From positions 61,045-125,044 of the forward strand of contig JAFSEU010000028.1 in the NCBI GenBank assembly GCA_017435565.1: DNA of 64,000 nt, in the 5' to 3' direction. The position numbers were made by a program, and so were the translations under genes. This DNA is from Oscillospiraceae bacterium. Its GTDB lineage: Bacteria; Bacillota; Clostridia; Oscillospirales; Ruminococcaceae. Positions 56,318 through 64,000 of the stretch are shown piece after piece. The notes under the pieces were generated by a model. That model worked only from the letters and a program-made list of their open reading frames with translations, searched no databases and had not been told where the DNA came from. The first letter of the stretch is position 1. Every line of letters starts with the position of its first letter.

Positions 56318-56966
56318 GATACAATTCCTCCAAACTTTTTGTTGCTCTTTTTTCCGGAGAAATATATACAACAGTTTCTGATTTTTTTAAAAAAATGTGC
56401 TCGGCAATTTTTTCATAGAATGAAAACTGATGTCCGGTTAAAAGAATAGTGCAGCGAGATTTCAGCTCCATTAAATGATTTGCGAGCTCATCCATCATAT
56501 CAATATCCAATCCGTTAGAAATTTCATCCATTACCAAATAGGTCGGTTCAAGCAAATCAACCAGAGCAAGCATCAATTTTTTTCGTTGTCCGTAAGAATA
56601 TGACTTCACTTTGCGCTTCAGCACAGCGTATTCAAGATATTTTTCGGCTACTTGTTGAATTTTCGCTTTGCTGCTGCGCTTTTCGCAAAGTACATATAAA
56701 TTTTGCAGTCCGGTAAGATTAGGATAGCAAGGTGAGTCATCCCATACTACAAAGCATTCTTCGCGGACTGTTGAAAGTGGTTTTCCATTGAATAAAATTT
56801 CTCCTCTATATGATTCCAATCCTGCAATACATTTCAGCAATGTGGTTTTGCCGCATCCGTTTTTGCCCATCAGAAAGCTGATAGAATGTTCAGGTATTAC
56901 TAAATCAATAGGATGATAGATTACTTTTTTTCCATATTGCTTTTGATATTGTATCAGTTCAATCAT
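56295..56966 (-). CDS. ABC transporter ATP-binding protein of an accessory cassette
   Basis: A 223-residue ATPase: Walker A LMGKNGCGKTTLLKC, Q-loop, signature YSYGQRKKLMLALVDLL (Ser-Tyr-Gly-Gln-Arg in place of LSGGQ), Walker B PTYLVMDEISNGLD and the H-loop LTGHQ. The signature deviates (YSYGQ), common in ABC-2 exporters for antibiotics and bacteriocins. The ATG at 56966 has GGAGG 5 bases upstream. It overlaps the permease and lies 88 bases after the secreted-protein gene. Confidence 0.88.
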   Translation of the reverse strand: MIELIQYQKQYGKKVIYHPIDLVIPEHSISFLMGKNGCGKTTLLKCIAGLESYRGEILFNGKPLSTVREECFVVWDDSPCYPNLTGLQNLYVLCEKRSSKAKIQQVAEKYLEYAVLKRKVKSYSYGQRKKLMLALVDLLEPTYLVMDEISNGLDIDMMDELANHLMELKSRCTILLTGHQFSFYEKIAEHIFLKKSETVVYISPEKRATKSLEELYHDKTIES

Positions 56967-57054
56967 TTGTGCCTCCAAGGGTTTATCGGGCAAATTCATA
57001 TTTCAAGAATTTGCCCGATTTTGTTTTGTTTGTAATTTAAATCAGATTAAATTT

Positions 57055-57453
57055 TCAATCCCATTCTACAGAAGCGCCGCCTGAATTATATAATTCAACT
57101 ATATCTTCATAAGATACTGTAATTCCAAATACGATTCCTTTGATACTTAATCCAAGTATTGATTCAGTAACAGCTGCCCATTCATGTTCTAAGCCGTTGG
57201 CATATCTTCTGTATGTGCCGCCTTTATCTATATTTATGCCCGATGTTATTTGATATGCGCTACTGTCGGTAATGGAAATACGAGAATTAACAGTCCAAGT
57301 GAAAGTTGTTTTACAGTATGAAACATTCTTGATTCCGCGAGATATATATGTTTCATACTCTGTTGCTCCAACTGGAATAGCCATTGCAGAAATCATAGTA
57401 ACCATTGCCAGCATTACCGATAATGCTTTGCAAAAACGATTGTTATTTTTCAT
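57055..57453 (-). CDS. Secreted 132-residue protein upstream of an ABC exporter
   Basis: Not recognised as a known family. The first 30 residues are a Sec signal peptide (KNNNRFCKALSVMLAMVTM, then AIPVGA and a likely cleavage after Ala). The mature part of about 102 residues has a single Cys, many Ser/Thr/Tyr and alternating strand patterns, one hydrophobic segment (ILGLSIKGIVFGITVSYEDI) and an acidic end. Together with the ABC pair that follows on the same strand, it may be a secreted bacteriocin-like or signalling peptide with its transporter/immunity module. This is inference; the sequence does not show a double-Gly leader or Cys-rich core. It is AT-rich. Confidence 0.7.
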   Translation of the reverse strand: MKNNNRFCKALSVMLAMVTMISAMAIPVGATEYETYISRGIKNVSYCKTTFTWTVNSRISITDSSAYQITSGINIDKGGTYRRYANGLEHEWAAVTESILGLSIKGIVFGITVSYEDIVELYNSGGASVEWD

Positions 57454-57651
57454 TTTTTATAACTTCTTTAATATTTGTTAAATATGAATAGTGTTGCAAT
57501 CCGATTGCAAGATAATAGTACTAAAACTTTTGCTATTTGTCAATATTTGTCATCTCTTTTCTTTGGTTTTTGGTAAATTATATGTTAATAATTTGATTTT
57601 TTGTATATAATAAACAAATTAGCAGATATGAAAACGGAAATGGCATATGCA

Positions 57652-57690
57652 ATAAAGCCGCTTTTGAAAAAATATCAAAGGCGGCTTATA
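57652..57690 (-). terminator. Terminator after the GerAB-like gene
   Basis: AAAGCCG-CTTTTGA pairs with TCAAAG-GCGGCTT (57654-57688), followed by T/A on the minus strand. The rest of the stretch back to the secreted-protein gene (57454-57651) is AT-rich with no gene visible. Confidence 0.75.
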
Positions 57691-57710
57691 ATATTATAGA
57701 TAAAGATTTA

Positions 57711-58685
57711 TCAGGAATCTTTTTGATATCGTGTTTTTGGAATAAAAAGCATTGCGCTCAGCAGCACAACCGCACCTATTGATGACGCAGCGAGAACTGT
57801 TTGAGTAGAAAGCGAAAACCGCGTCATCAGATGTGCGCAGACAAAGGTTAAAAGTGCTGAAATTACAGTCTGAAATCTGATTTTCGGAAAAACCTGTAAA
57901 AGGCAGTCTGCGGCAAGATTTACGATAAGTGACAGGCACAAAACGCTGAGCATACCGTAAATGATGATATATATCCATTCTCCGCTTTGTACGGAAAATG
58001 GTTGTGCGGCCTTTGCAAGCTCAAAATATTTCGGCGCATCAACATTTCCAATGCAGATTGCAAGAATTGATAGCACAATGCTCAGAATTGACGCGCAGAC
58101 AATTCCAAGCGACATATATCCGCCAAAGCCGCTTTTCGGTCTTTTAATCAGTAAGGCGGCGGCGACAGCTGCAATTGCCGTGTTTGAAATTGCTGTAAGG
58201 CAATAATCAAATGATTTTTTTAAGTCAAAGCTTAAATCAATTCTTGAAAGTCTGAGCTTGGGAAATGCTCCGATGAGCAGAAGCACAAGCGCAAAAATGG
58301 TTGCCGCAAAAACGATTGAAGAACTGCGTGCGGCGGCGTTTAGCTTCAGGCTTGCACAGTAGATTACCGCACAGCCGAGCAAAACTGCGCACAGAAGCTT
58401 GTGGTCGATTCCGAAATCAGCGTTATTCTGTGCGTTGAAGAATGAGGCGATGCAGCCTGCACCCGCACAGAGAAGAACTGCAAACATTACAGCATTTATA
58501 AAAATATTGGGCTTTTTGTTTTTTGTAATTGCAGCAAAAATCAGGATAACTGCGGCGATTATTACAGCGGAAATCGCCGTGGCGACAAGCTCGGAAAGGT
58601 TTTGCGCATACCGGGCTGAAAATACAAAGAATGCGCCTGAGGTGAAATTCAGCGTAAAAAGCTGACCTTTTGAGATTTTATTCAT
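57711..58685 (-). CDS. Spore germination permease GerAB-like
   Basis: A 324-residue membrane protein with ten predicted helices, of the APC/GerAB group (MNKISKGQLFTLNFTSGAFF start). GerAB-type proteins bind the germinant within the spore inner membrane. It is shorter and less conserved than typical GerAB of about 360 residues. Starts inside the gerAA gene: GGAG is 9 bases before the ATG at 58685 (another ATG at 58691). No GerAC-type lipoprotein follows; a terminator comes next. Confidence 0.82.
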   Translation of the reverse strand: MNKISKGQLFTLNFTSGAFFVFSARYAQNLSELVATAISAVIIAAVILIFAAITKNKKPNIFINAVMFAVLLCAGAGCIASFFNAQNNADFGIDHKLLCAVLLGCAVIYCASLKLNAAARSSSIVFAATIFALVLLLIGAFPKLRLSRIDLSFDLKKSFDYCLTAISNTAIAAVAAALLIKRPKSGFGGYMSLGIVCASILSIVLSILAICIGNVDAPKYFELAKAAQPFSVQSGEWIYIIIYGMLSVLCLSLIVNLAADCLLQVFPKIRFQTVISALLTFVCAHLMTRFSLSTQTVLAASSIGAVVLLSAMLFIPKTRYQKDS

Positions 58686-60153
58686 CGCCATGCTCTCCGC
58701 TTCTCAGTTTTTTGATTGTGAAATTGCCTTTCTGAAGCCTTCTGAAGCCAAGACGCAGAGCTGTGTCCCTCATTGCTTTTAAATCAAACGGTGATATGGG
58801 CGAGCTTATCGGATATCCGAAGCTTTCGGTTGCGCAGATGTTGAACAGGACAACAGTGGCGCCTGCGGCAATTCCGAACAATCCGAACAGACCGCCGCAG
58901 ATGAGAAAGACTATTCTCAGAATTGCAATCTGCGGTGCAAAATCACTTATGACAAAGCCGCTTAAAACCGATACAGCGGCAATTGTGAGCATCGGCGTGC
59001 TGATAAGTCCGCTTGAAACGGCGGCGTCACCGATAATCAGACCGCCGACTATGCTGACCGTTCCGCCTACACCCCTGGGAAGACGGAGCCCTGATTCTCT
59101 GATGATTTCATACATCAAAAGCACGCCCAGCGCTTCGGCAAGAAGCGGAAACGGTGCTTTTTCCTCGCCCTCTCTGAGAATGTCCATCAGCGTCGGATTC
59201 AGCATATCGGGATGATGAACGCCGAAGGCAACGTAAATCGATGGCAGAAAGATCGAAATAAAAAATGCCGCATATTTCAAAAGTCTGATAAAGGTTGCAT
59301 AAAACGGTTTGAAGCAGTAATCGTCAAGAGTCTGAAAACTTTCGGTAATAAGCTTTGGCATTGTGAGTGCAAACGGAATCCCGTCGATCAGCAGGGCCAC
59401 CCTGCCTTCAATCAGCTTTGCACAGACAACATCGGGACGCTCGCTTGTGCCGACCGAATCGAATATATGTGCTCTTTCGCTTTCGAGAAACGGTCTGACA
59501 TATCCGCTTGTAAGTATTGCTTCAAGCTCGATTTTCCGTAGTCGCTGTTTTATCTGTGCAATAAAATCCTTGCTTACTCTGTCGTGCATATAGCACAGGC
59601 ACACGTCGGTTTTGCATTCTGTTCCGAGAGTAAAAAGTTCCATATGGAACAATGGCGATTTCAGCCGCCGCCGAAGAAGCGACATATTGATTCTGATTAC
59701 CTCGCAAAAGCCCTCGTGCGAGCCTAAAATGTTTCCCTCGCTCGAAGGCTCGCCGACAGAGCGTCTTTCAAAACCCTGAACGCCAAAGGAAAGAGCTAAA
59801 GGAATTCCGTCGGCAATTACAACAGCAAAGCCGGAATTGAGCGTTCGGAAAAGGTCTGCATAGTTTGTCACCTCAAGCCTGTCGGCGGACAAAAGCAGCT
59901 TGTTCTGAATAAAATCAAAAAGTGTATATGCGTCGTTTATGCTTTCGGGAACCCACATCAAGGGGTGCAGTACAAGCTCCGTTATCATTGCAGTGGAAAA
60001 CATTGCCTCGCAGCATAAAAGGCAGGCATTGACATTTCCGCATCTGAAGCGGTTTACAAGCAGGTCGGAGGTGTCGTTGCAGATTGCTTCGATTCGTTTT
60101 ATATTTTCATCAAGGTCGGGAATGATCGATTCGTTTTTCAGTTCTTCAAACAT
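58678..60153 (-). CDS. Spore germination receptor subunit GerAA-like
   Basis: A 491-residue protein of the GerA family: soluble N-terminal region (about 1-280) with GVQGFERRSVGEPSSEGNILG and EAILTSGYVRPFLE-type segments, then membrane helices, including PFPLLAEALGVLLMYEIIRESGLRLPRGVGGT and IGDAAVSSGL, and a cytoplasmic tail. Ger receptors sense nutrients and start spore germination; GerAA forms the pentameric ion channel of the complex. AAAGGAAC precedes the ATG. Divergent from DUF421 with a probable forespore promoter in between. Confidence 0.95.
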   Translation of the reverse strand: MFEELKNESIIPDLDENIKRIEAICNDTSDLLVNRFRCGNVNACLLCCEAMFSTAMITELVLHPLMWVPESINDAYTLFDFIQNKLLLSADRLEVTNYADLFRTLNSGFAVVIADGIPLALSFGVQGFERRSVGEPSSEGNILGSHEGFCEVIRINMSLLRRRLKSPLFHMELFTLGTECKTDVCLCYMHDRVSKDFIAQIKQRLRKIELEAILTSGYVRPFLESERAHIFDSVGTSERPDVVCAKLIEGRVALLIDGIPFALTMPKLITESFQTLDDYCFKPFYATFIRLLKYAAFFISIFLPSIYVAFGVHHPDMLNPTLMDILREGEEKAPFPLLAEALGVLLMYEIIRESGLRLPRGVGGTVSIVGGLIIGDAAVSSGLISTPMLTIAAVSVLSGFVISDFAPQIAILRIVFLICGGLFGLFGIAAGATVVLFNICATESFGYPISSPISPFDLKAMRDTALRLGFRRLQKGNFTIKKLRSGEHGDE

Positions 60154-60228
60154 AAGCTTGTTCCTTTGGAAATTAGTTCTGTAAATATTCTTAGCAGAAA
60201 TTTTGTTTTTATTACAAGGCGCTTTGCG

Positions 60229-60258
60229 GTATATTTTTCAAAGCTTTTGCAGAAAATA
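60229..60258 (+). promoter_or_regulatory. Candidate sigma-F/G promoter of the DUF421-DUF4363 operon
   Basis: GTATA (60229-60233), a 15-base spacer, GCAGAAAATA (60249-60258), similar to the sigma-F/G pattern (GywTA, then GgnnAnAnTw). The start codon is 36 bases downstream. Forespore timing would suit these genes and the divergent ger pair. Confidence 0.4.
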
Positions 60259-60293
60259 TCAAAAATCGGTATATATTTTTTTGGAGAAGAAAG

Positions 60294-60968
60294 ATGATTG
60301 TAATAATGCTCAGAGCGTTTCTGCTCTATTTTCTTGTAATATTTTCCGTGCGGCTTATGGGAAAGCGCCAGATTGCCGAGCTGCAGCCCTCGGAGCTTGT
60401 GATTACCATTCTGGTTTCAAATATTGCCACATTGCCTCTTGAAGATGTTACAATTCCGCTTACTGTCGGAATTGTTCCAATGCTGTCACTCGTGTGCCTC
60501 GATGTGATTATGTCGTACGTTACATTGAAAATACCGAAGGTGCGGAAGCTTGTCTGCGGCAGCCCGAAAATAATTATCAAAGACGGCGAAATTGACCAGA
60601 AGGCGCTTGCCGATCTGCGCTTTTCGCTTGCAGACCTTTATGAGGGACTGCGTTCGCAAGGAACCTTTTCCGTGCAGGAGGTTCAGCTTGCAATAGTTGA
60701 AACAACCGGAAAAATCAGCGTTTTTGAAAAATTTGAAGCCCGCAATCCCACAAATGCCGATTTAAATCTGCAGGGGAGCAGTCTTGCTCCGCCTGAGGTG
60801 ATAATCAGCGACGGAAAGGTGATTGATGCGGCACTTAATTCACTGAAAATAGGAATGGGCTTTGTTGAAAAGATTCTCAAAGAGGAAAAGCTGGATGTGA
60901 AGGGCGTTTTTCTTATGACTATGAATAAAAACGCCGAATATTATATTGTAAGGAAGGAAAAGAAATGA
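60294..60968 (+). CDS. DUF421 membrane protein (YetF/YcaP-like)
   Basis: A 224-residue protein with three N-terminal helices and two cytoplasmic beta-domains. Markers: FSVRLMGKRQIAELQPSELVI near residue 20, LVCGSPKIIIKDGEID, and LLYEG..RSQGTFSVQEVQLAIVE. The family is universal in spore-formers, often in several copies, and near spoVA. The terminal ATGA overlaps the next gene. No enzymatic activity is known. Confidence 0.92.
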   Translation: MIVIMLRAFLLYFLVIFSVRLMGKRQIAELQPSELVITILVSNIATLPLEDVTIPLTVGIVPMLSLVCLDVIMSYVTLKIPKVRKLVCGSPKIIIKDGEIDQKALADLRFSLADLYEGLRSQGTFSVQEVQLAIVETTGKISVFEKFEARNPTNADLNLQGSSLAPPEVIISDGKVIDAALNSLKIGMGFVEKILKEEKLDVKGVFLMTMNKNAEYYIVRKEKK

Positions 60969-61342
60969 AAAGAATGATTCTTGCGCTGTCGGTTATTGCA
61001 GTTCTTGTCTGCGGCTCGCTGCTTTCGCTTTTTCTTCTGAAAAACCGAAGCGCAGAGATAATCGAATATACAGACAGGATTTTTGAATTATATGAAAACG
61101 GCGAGCACGACAAAGCTTTAAATGAAGCTTCTGAGCTTCTGGAATACTGGGATAAGGCGTCGCTTTCGCTGAATGTTCTTGTCGATACGGACAGAATCAG
61201 CGCAATCAATTCGTCCGTATACAGAATCGGACCGCTGATTGAAACCGGATGCGATGAACTGACAGCGGAAATTGAAAGTATAAAAGCGAATGCCAAATGG
61301 CTTTATGAATGTGAAGTGCCTGTATGGTATAATGTTTTTTGA
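60965..61342 (+). CDS. DUF4363 small membrane-anchored protein
   Basis: A 125-residue protein with one N-terminal helix (ILALSVIAVLVCGSLLSLFLL) and a helical outer domain rich in E/K. DUF4363 genes are known to follow DUF421 genes in Clostridia. Its ATG overlaps the DUF421 stop (ATGA), so translation is coupled. Function unknown; probably acts together with DUF421 in the forespore or inner spore membrane. Confidence 0.85.
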   Translation: MKRMILALSVIAVLVCGSLLSLFLLKNRSAEIIEYTDRIFELYENGEHDKALNEASELLEYWDKASLSLNVLVDTDRISAINSSVYRIGPLIETGCDELTAEIESIKANAKWLYECEVPVWYNVF

Positions 61343-61386
61343 TTAAATTTAATAGAATGGATAAATTAAAACTACAATAAAAGGGC

Positions 61387-61415
61387 TTGAAATTGGCAAA
61401 AAGTTGTGATATAAT
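61387..61415 (+). promoter_or_regulatory. Sigma-A promoter of yloU-yloV with a structured leader
   Basis: TTGAAA (61387-61392), 17-base spacer, TATAAT (61410-61415). The 112-base leader has two hairpins: CGGTA/TACCG (61427-61440) and a 9-bp stem around ACGCAC/GTGCGT (61444-61467). Neither has a T run. Confidence 0.8.
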
Positions 61416-61526
61416 GTACTTTGTAGCGGTATGTTTACCGTGACAGACGCACGTTTTTGTGCGTTTGAGAAAACTTTCAGCACTATACCCTTATTCTTGT
61501 ATATAAACAGAGAACGGAGGATTATA

Positions 61527-61880
61527 ATGGTTAATATTGATAATCATCTTGGCAGAATTACCGTTTCGAGAGAATATCTTGTTTCGCTTATAGGACACAC
61601 GGTCACAGGCTGCTTCGGTGTTGCCGGTATGAATCATCGCAGCACTGCTCTTGATGCAGTGGCAGAGCTTGCCGGAGTCAAGGATTCGCTTGACAAGGGC
61701 GTTAATCTGAAATATTCCGACAACAAGCTGATAATCGATCTGCACATTACCGTGACAATGGGCGTCAATATTACGGCGATCGTTGACAGCATCACCAACA
61801 AGGTGCGCTTTGCCGTTGAAGAAGCAACGGGCATCGAGGTATATAAAATCAACATTTATGTTGACGGAATGAAATCATAA
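61527..61880 (+). CDS. yloU: Asp23/Gls24 family protein (YloU type)
   Basis: A 117-residue protein with the Asp23 pattern: LGRITVSREYLVSLIGHTVTG and the C-terminal VDSITNKVRFAVEEATGIEV, IYVDG. Asp23-type proteins sit at the membrane and affect cell-envelope stress in Gram-positives. GGAGG lies 6 bases before the ATG. It forms the conserved pair with yloV, which follows after 38 bases. Confidence 0.92.
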   Translation: MVNIDNHLGRITVSREYLVSLIGHTVTGCFGVAGMNHRSTALDAVAELAGVKDSLDKGVNLKYSDNKLIIDLHITVTMGVNITAIVDSITNKVRFAVEEATGIEVYKINIYVDGMKS

Positions 61881-61918
61881 TATATTAAATCAAATCATAA
61901 TTTGGGAGGACACATCAG

Positions 61919-63565
61919 GTGATAAACGGCAGCTTGCTCAGGGATGCAATTATCTCTGGCTCAATAAATATTTCAAACAAAAAGAGGGAAGTTGACGAGC
62001 TCAACGTTTTCCCCGTGCCCGACGGTGATACGGGAACAAATATGTCAATGACAATGGGTGCTGCTCAGCGTGAGCTTGAAATGCTTGACAACGACACCCC
62101 TGTCGATAAGGTTGCGGAAAAGGCCGCAAGTGCGCTTTTGCGTGGTGCAAGAGGTAACTCCGGCGTTATTCTTTCACTTCTCTTCAGAGGTATGTCAAAG
62201 GGTCTTGCAGGCAAGAAAACTGCTACCTGCGAGGATATGGCAAACGCACTTGAGCTTGGTGTAAAGGCAGCATATAAGGCAGTAATGAAGCCTACTGAAG
62301 GCACAATTCTCACTGTTGCGAGGGTTGCTTCCGAAAAGGCACAGGAGGTTGCGTACAGCACAAATGACGTTGCCGTTTTCTGGAACGAGGTCTGCGTGAC
62401 TGCGAAGGAAACTCTTGACAAAACACCCGAAATGCTTCCTACACTTAAAAAAGCAGGCGTTGTTGACGCAGGCGGTATGGGTCTGCTTCTCATATGGGAG
62501 GCTATGCTTGAAGTATTCAAGGGCGGCGAAATTACTGCTCCCGAGCTGAAAAAGGCAGAGGTGAAAACCATTACCACCGCTATCAGCGAAATGGGCGACG
62601 GTGAAGAAGAAATCAATTTTACTTATTGCACGGAATTCCTTGTTGACAAGAAGGAAGATTGCCCCGACGCATTAAAGCTCAGGGCTTATCTTGAAACAAT
62701 AGGCGACTGCGTTGTTGTTGTTGACGATGATGATATTATAAAGGTTCACGTTCATACAGACCACCCCGGCAAAGCGCTTGAAAAGGGTCTTTCCTTCGGT
62801 ATGCTGATGAATCTCAAGATTGAGAATATGCGTATTCAGCATGAGGATCGACTCAAGGAAGCAAAGAATGCAAAGGCAAACAATATTACGCCTGTCAAGC
62901 CTGAAAAGCCCTTCGGCTTTGTTGCGGTTGCGGCAGGTGATGGTCTTGAGGCTGTGTTCAAGGACCTTGGCGTTGACTGCATCGTAAGAGGCGGTCAGAC
63001 GATGAATCCTTCGACTGACGACATTCTCAACGCAATTTATCAGACACCTGCAGAAACGGTTTTTGTTCTCCCCAACAACAAGAATATCATTATGGCGGCA
63101 GAGCAGGCTGTAAAGCTGGCTGACAGACGTGTATGCGTTCTTCAGTCGAGGACGATTCCGCAGGGTATTTCGGCAATGCTTGCATTTGACGAGGATGTTG
63201 ATTTTATTCAGAATCGCAAGAATATGTCAAAGGCTTTGGAAAAGGTTTCAACCGGTCAGATTACATTTGCTGCCCGTGATTCCGATTATGAGGGACACAA
63301 CATCAAAAAGGGCGAGCTTCTTGTTCTCGAAAACGGCAAGCTTGCTTTCACTGACAAGGATATAACAAAAGCTGCGTTAAAGCTTACAAGAAGGCTCATT
63401 AAGAGCAACTCAAGCTTTGTTACTCTTATTTACGGTTCGGATGTTACCGATGAGGCGGCTGAGGCAACCTACAAGCTGATTCGCTCAAAAATCAGTGATA
63501 AGATTGAAATTACAATGATTAATGGCGGACAGCCCGTTTATTACTATATTGTTTCTGTTGAATAA
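61919..63565 (+). CDS. yloV: DAK2/DegV-domain kinase YloV (fatty acid kinase FakA-like)
   Basis: A 548-residue protein with an N-terminal DAK2 kinase domain (VPDGDTGTNMSMTM and GARGNSGVILSLLFRG), a middle domain, and a C-terminal DegV-like region (FVLPNNKNIIMAAEQA, YGSDV). FakA with FakB phosphorylates free fatty acids for phospholipid use. Starts at GTG 9 bases after GGGAGGA. Directly behind yloU as in most Firmicutes. Confidence 0.93.
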   Translation: MINGSLLRDAIISGSINISNKKREVDELNVFPVPDGDTGTNMSMTMGAAQRELEMLDNDTPVDKVAEKAASALLRGARGNSGVILSLLFRGMSKGLAGKKTATCEDMANALELGVKAAYKAVMKPTEGTILTVARVASEKAQEVAYSTNDVAVFWNEVCVTAKETLDKTPEMLPTLKKAGVVDAGGMGLLLIWEAMLEVFKGGEITAPELKKAEVKTITTAISEMGDGEEEINFTYCTEFLVDKKEDCPDALKLRAYLETIGDCVVVVDDDDIIKVHVHTDHPGKALEKGLSFGMLMNLKIENMRIQHEDRLKEAKNAKANNITPVKPEKPFGFVAVAAGDGLEAVFKDLGVDCIVRGGQTMNPSTDDILNAIYQTPAETVFVLPNNKNIIMAAEQAVKLADRRVCVLQSRTIPQGISAMLAFDEDVDFIQNRKNMSKALEKVSTGQITFAARDSDYEGHNIKKGELLVLENGKLAFTDKDITKAALKLTRRLIKSNSSFVTLIYGSDVTDEAAEATYKLIRSKISDKIEITMINGGQPVYYYIVSVE

Positions 63566-63591
63566 GGTTTTATAACTGCTTTATAACTTAA

Positions 63592-63627
63592 AAACAAGCT
63601 CTTCCTGTGCGGAGGAGCTTGTTTTTT
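63592..63627 (+). terminator. Rho-independent terminator after yloV
   Basis: AAACAAGCTC (63592-63601) pairs with GAGCTTGTTT (63615-63624), with inner TCC/GGA, then T run. Confidence 0.92.
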
Positions 63628-64000
63628 TGTATATTGGAATGCTATCGTGAATCAACAGAATCTCTTGTGTTAACTTGAATCCGAAAATGCTCTGTGTGTT
63701 TTTTATACCGCCGAAAAGCTTATATGGTCGGGAAGCAACAAAAATCAATTAAACAACAAAGAGACGAAAAGTCCTGCCGAGGTCACTCGGCTGCACCTGC
63801 CTACGCCGCACGATGCTTTTGCTTTGTGACACGGTCGTGATTTTACAAAAACCATTTATATCAACTAAAATCCGAGAAAGCTCTGCCGGGAGCACCTGGC
63901 ACCTACTTTCTGTCTTGAAACAGAAAGTAGGCAAAGAGTTCAATTTCTTTTTGAAGCATCAAAAAGAAAACAAAAAATGCTTCAGCGGCGCAAGAAGGCT
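63628..64000. other. Non-coding region with tandem hairpins and imperfect direct repeats
   Basis: No convincing gene. Seen: AATCCGAAAATGCTCTG (63678-63694) repeated at 63869-63885 with 15 of 17 matches; hairpin GCCGAG/CTCGGC (63776-63791); a perfect 12-bp stem CCTACTTTCTGT/ACAGAAAGTAGG (63902-63931, 6-base loop); and a perfect 11-bp stem TTTCTTTTTGA/TCAAAAAGAAA (63944-63969, 4-base loop). The stretch continues past the window. Confidence 0.65.

Noticed and set aside
63749..63943. 64-codon open frame on the minus strand
   Set aside because: It lies in the repeat and hairpin region, has no SD, no recognisable family and mixed composition; it overlaps inverted repeats.

Overview
The window is chromosomal DNA from a spore-forming, anaerobic, low-to-moderate GC Firmicute of the class Clostridia, most likely an Oscillospirales/Ruminococcaceae-type gut organism (inferred). 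Supporting signs are SpoVG, GerAA/GerAB, Jag/SpoIIIJ, a DUF421-DUF4363 pair, a sodium-pumping decarboxylase, GAGG-type ribosome binding sites and frequent TTG starts. The centre holds the replication origin in the classical Firmicute order: noc-rsmG-mnmG-mnmE / jag-yidC-yidD-rnpA-rpmH on the minus strand, then dnaA-oriC-dnaN-rlbA-recF-remB-gyrB-(ycxB-like)-gyrA on the plus strand. Genes on both sides therefore point away from the origin.

Left part (1-26.9 kb): the end of a GH13 glycosidase; murC with an MFS carrier; spoVG; a NUDIX hydrolase with a YfhO-type membrane protein; a phosphodiesterase; a cluster of three small unknown genes with a VanY-type peptidase; two paralogous zinc-ribbon membrane proteins behind an AI-2E-family permease; a complete oadG-BCCP-oadB-oadA sodium-pump decarboxylase operon; several lipoproteins including an SGNH esterase, next to a MIF-like protein; a large membrane protein; rfbA; a LacI-type sensor fused to GGDEF; an HTH regulator fused to a degenerate desulfoferrodoxin; an OGG-type DNA glycosylase; hflX-nadE.

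Central part (26.9-51.6 kb): guaB; soj-spo0J-serS with two perfect parS sites around the soj leader; noc; the tRNA-modification and ribosome genes; the protein-insertion cluster; and the origin region. The dnaA-dnaN gap carries a DnaA-trio-like CTA repeat next to an AT-rich stretch, preceded by a same-strand array of TTTTCAACA-like boxes and no consensus TTATCCACA. Replication, repair and topoisomerase genes follow, then a small zinc-ribbon membrane protein and hemW.

Right part (51.6-64 kb): a long DivIVA-like coiled-coil protein with ten 11-residue repeats; a CorA transporter; a TPP riboswitch controlling thiT; an AT-rich accessory cassette of a secreted 132-residue protein plus an ABC exporter; gerAA-gerAB; DUF421-DUF4363; yloU-yloV (fakA-like); and at the end a non-coding stretch of tandem hairpins and imperfect direct repeats. 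No tRNA, rRNA, CRISPR array, transposase or phage gene was seen.
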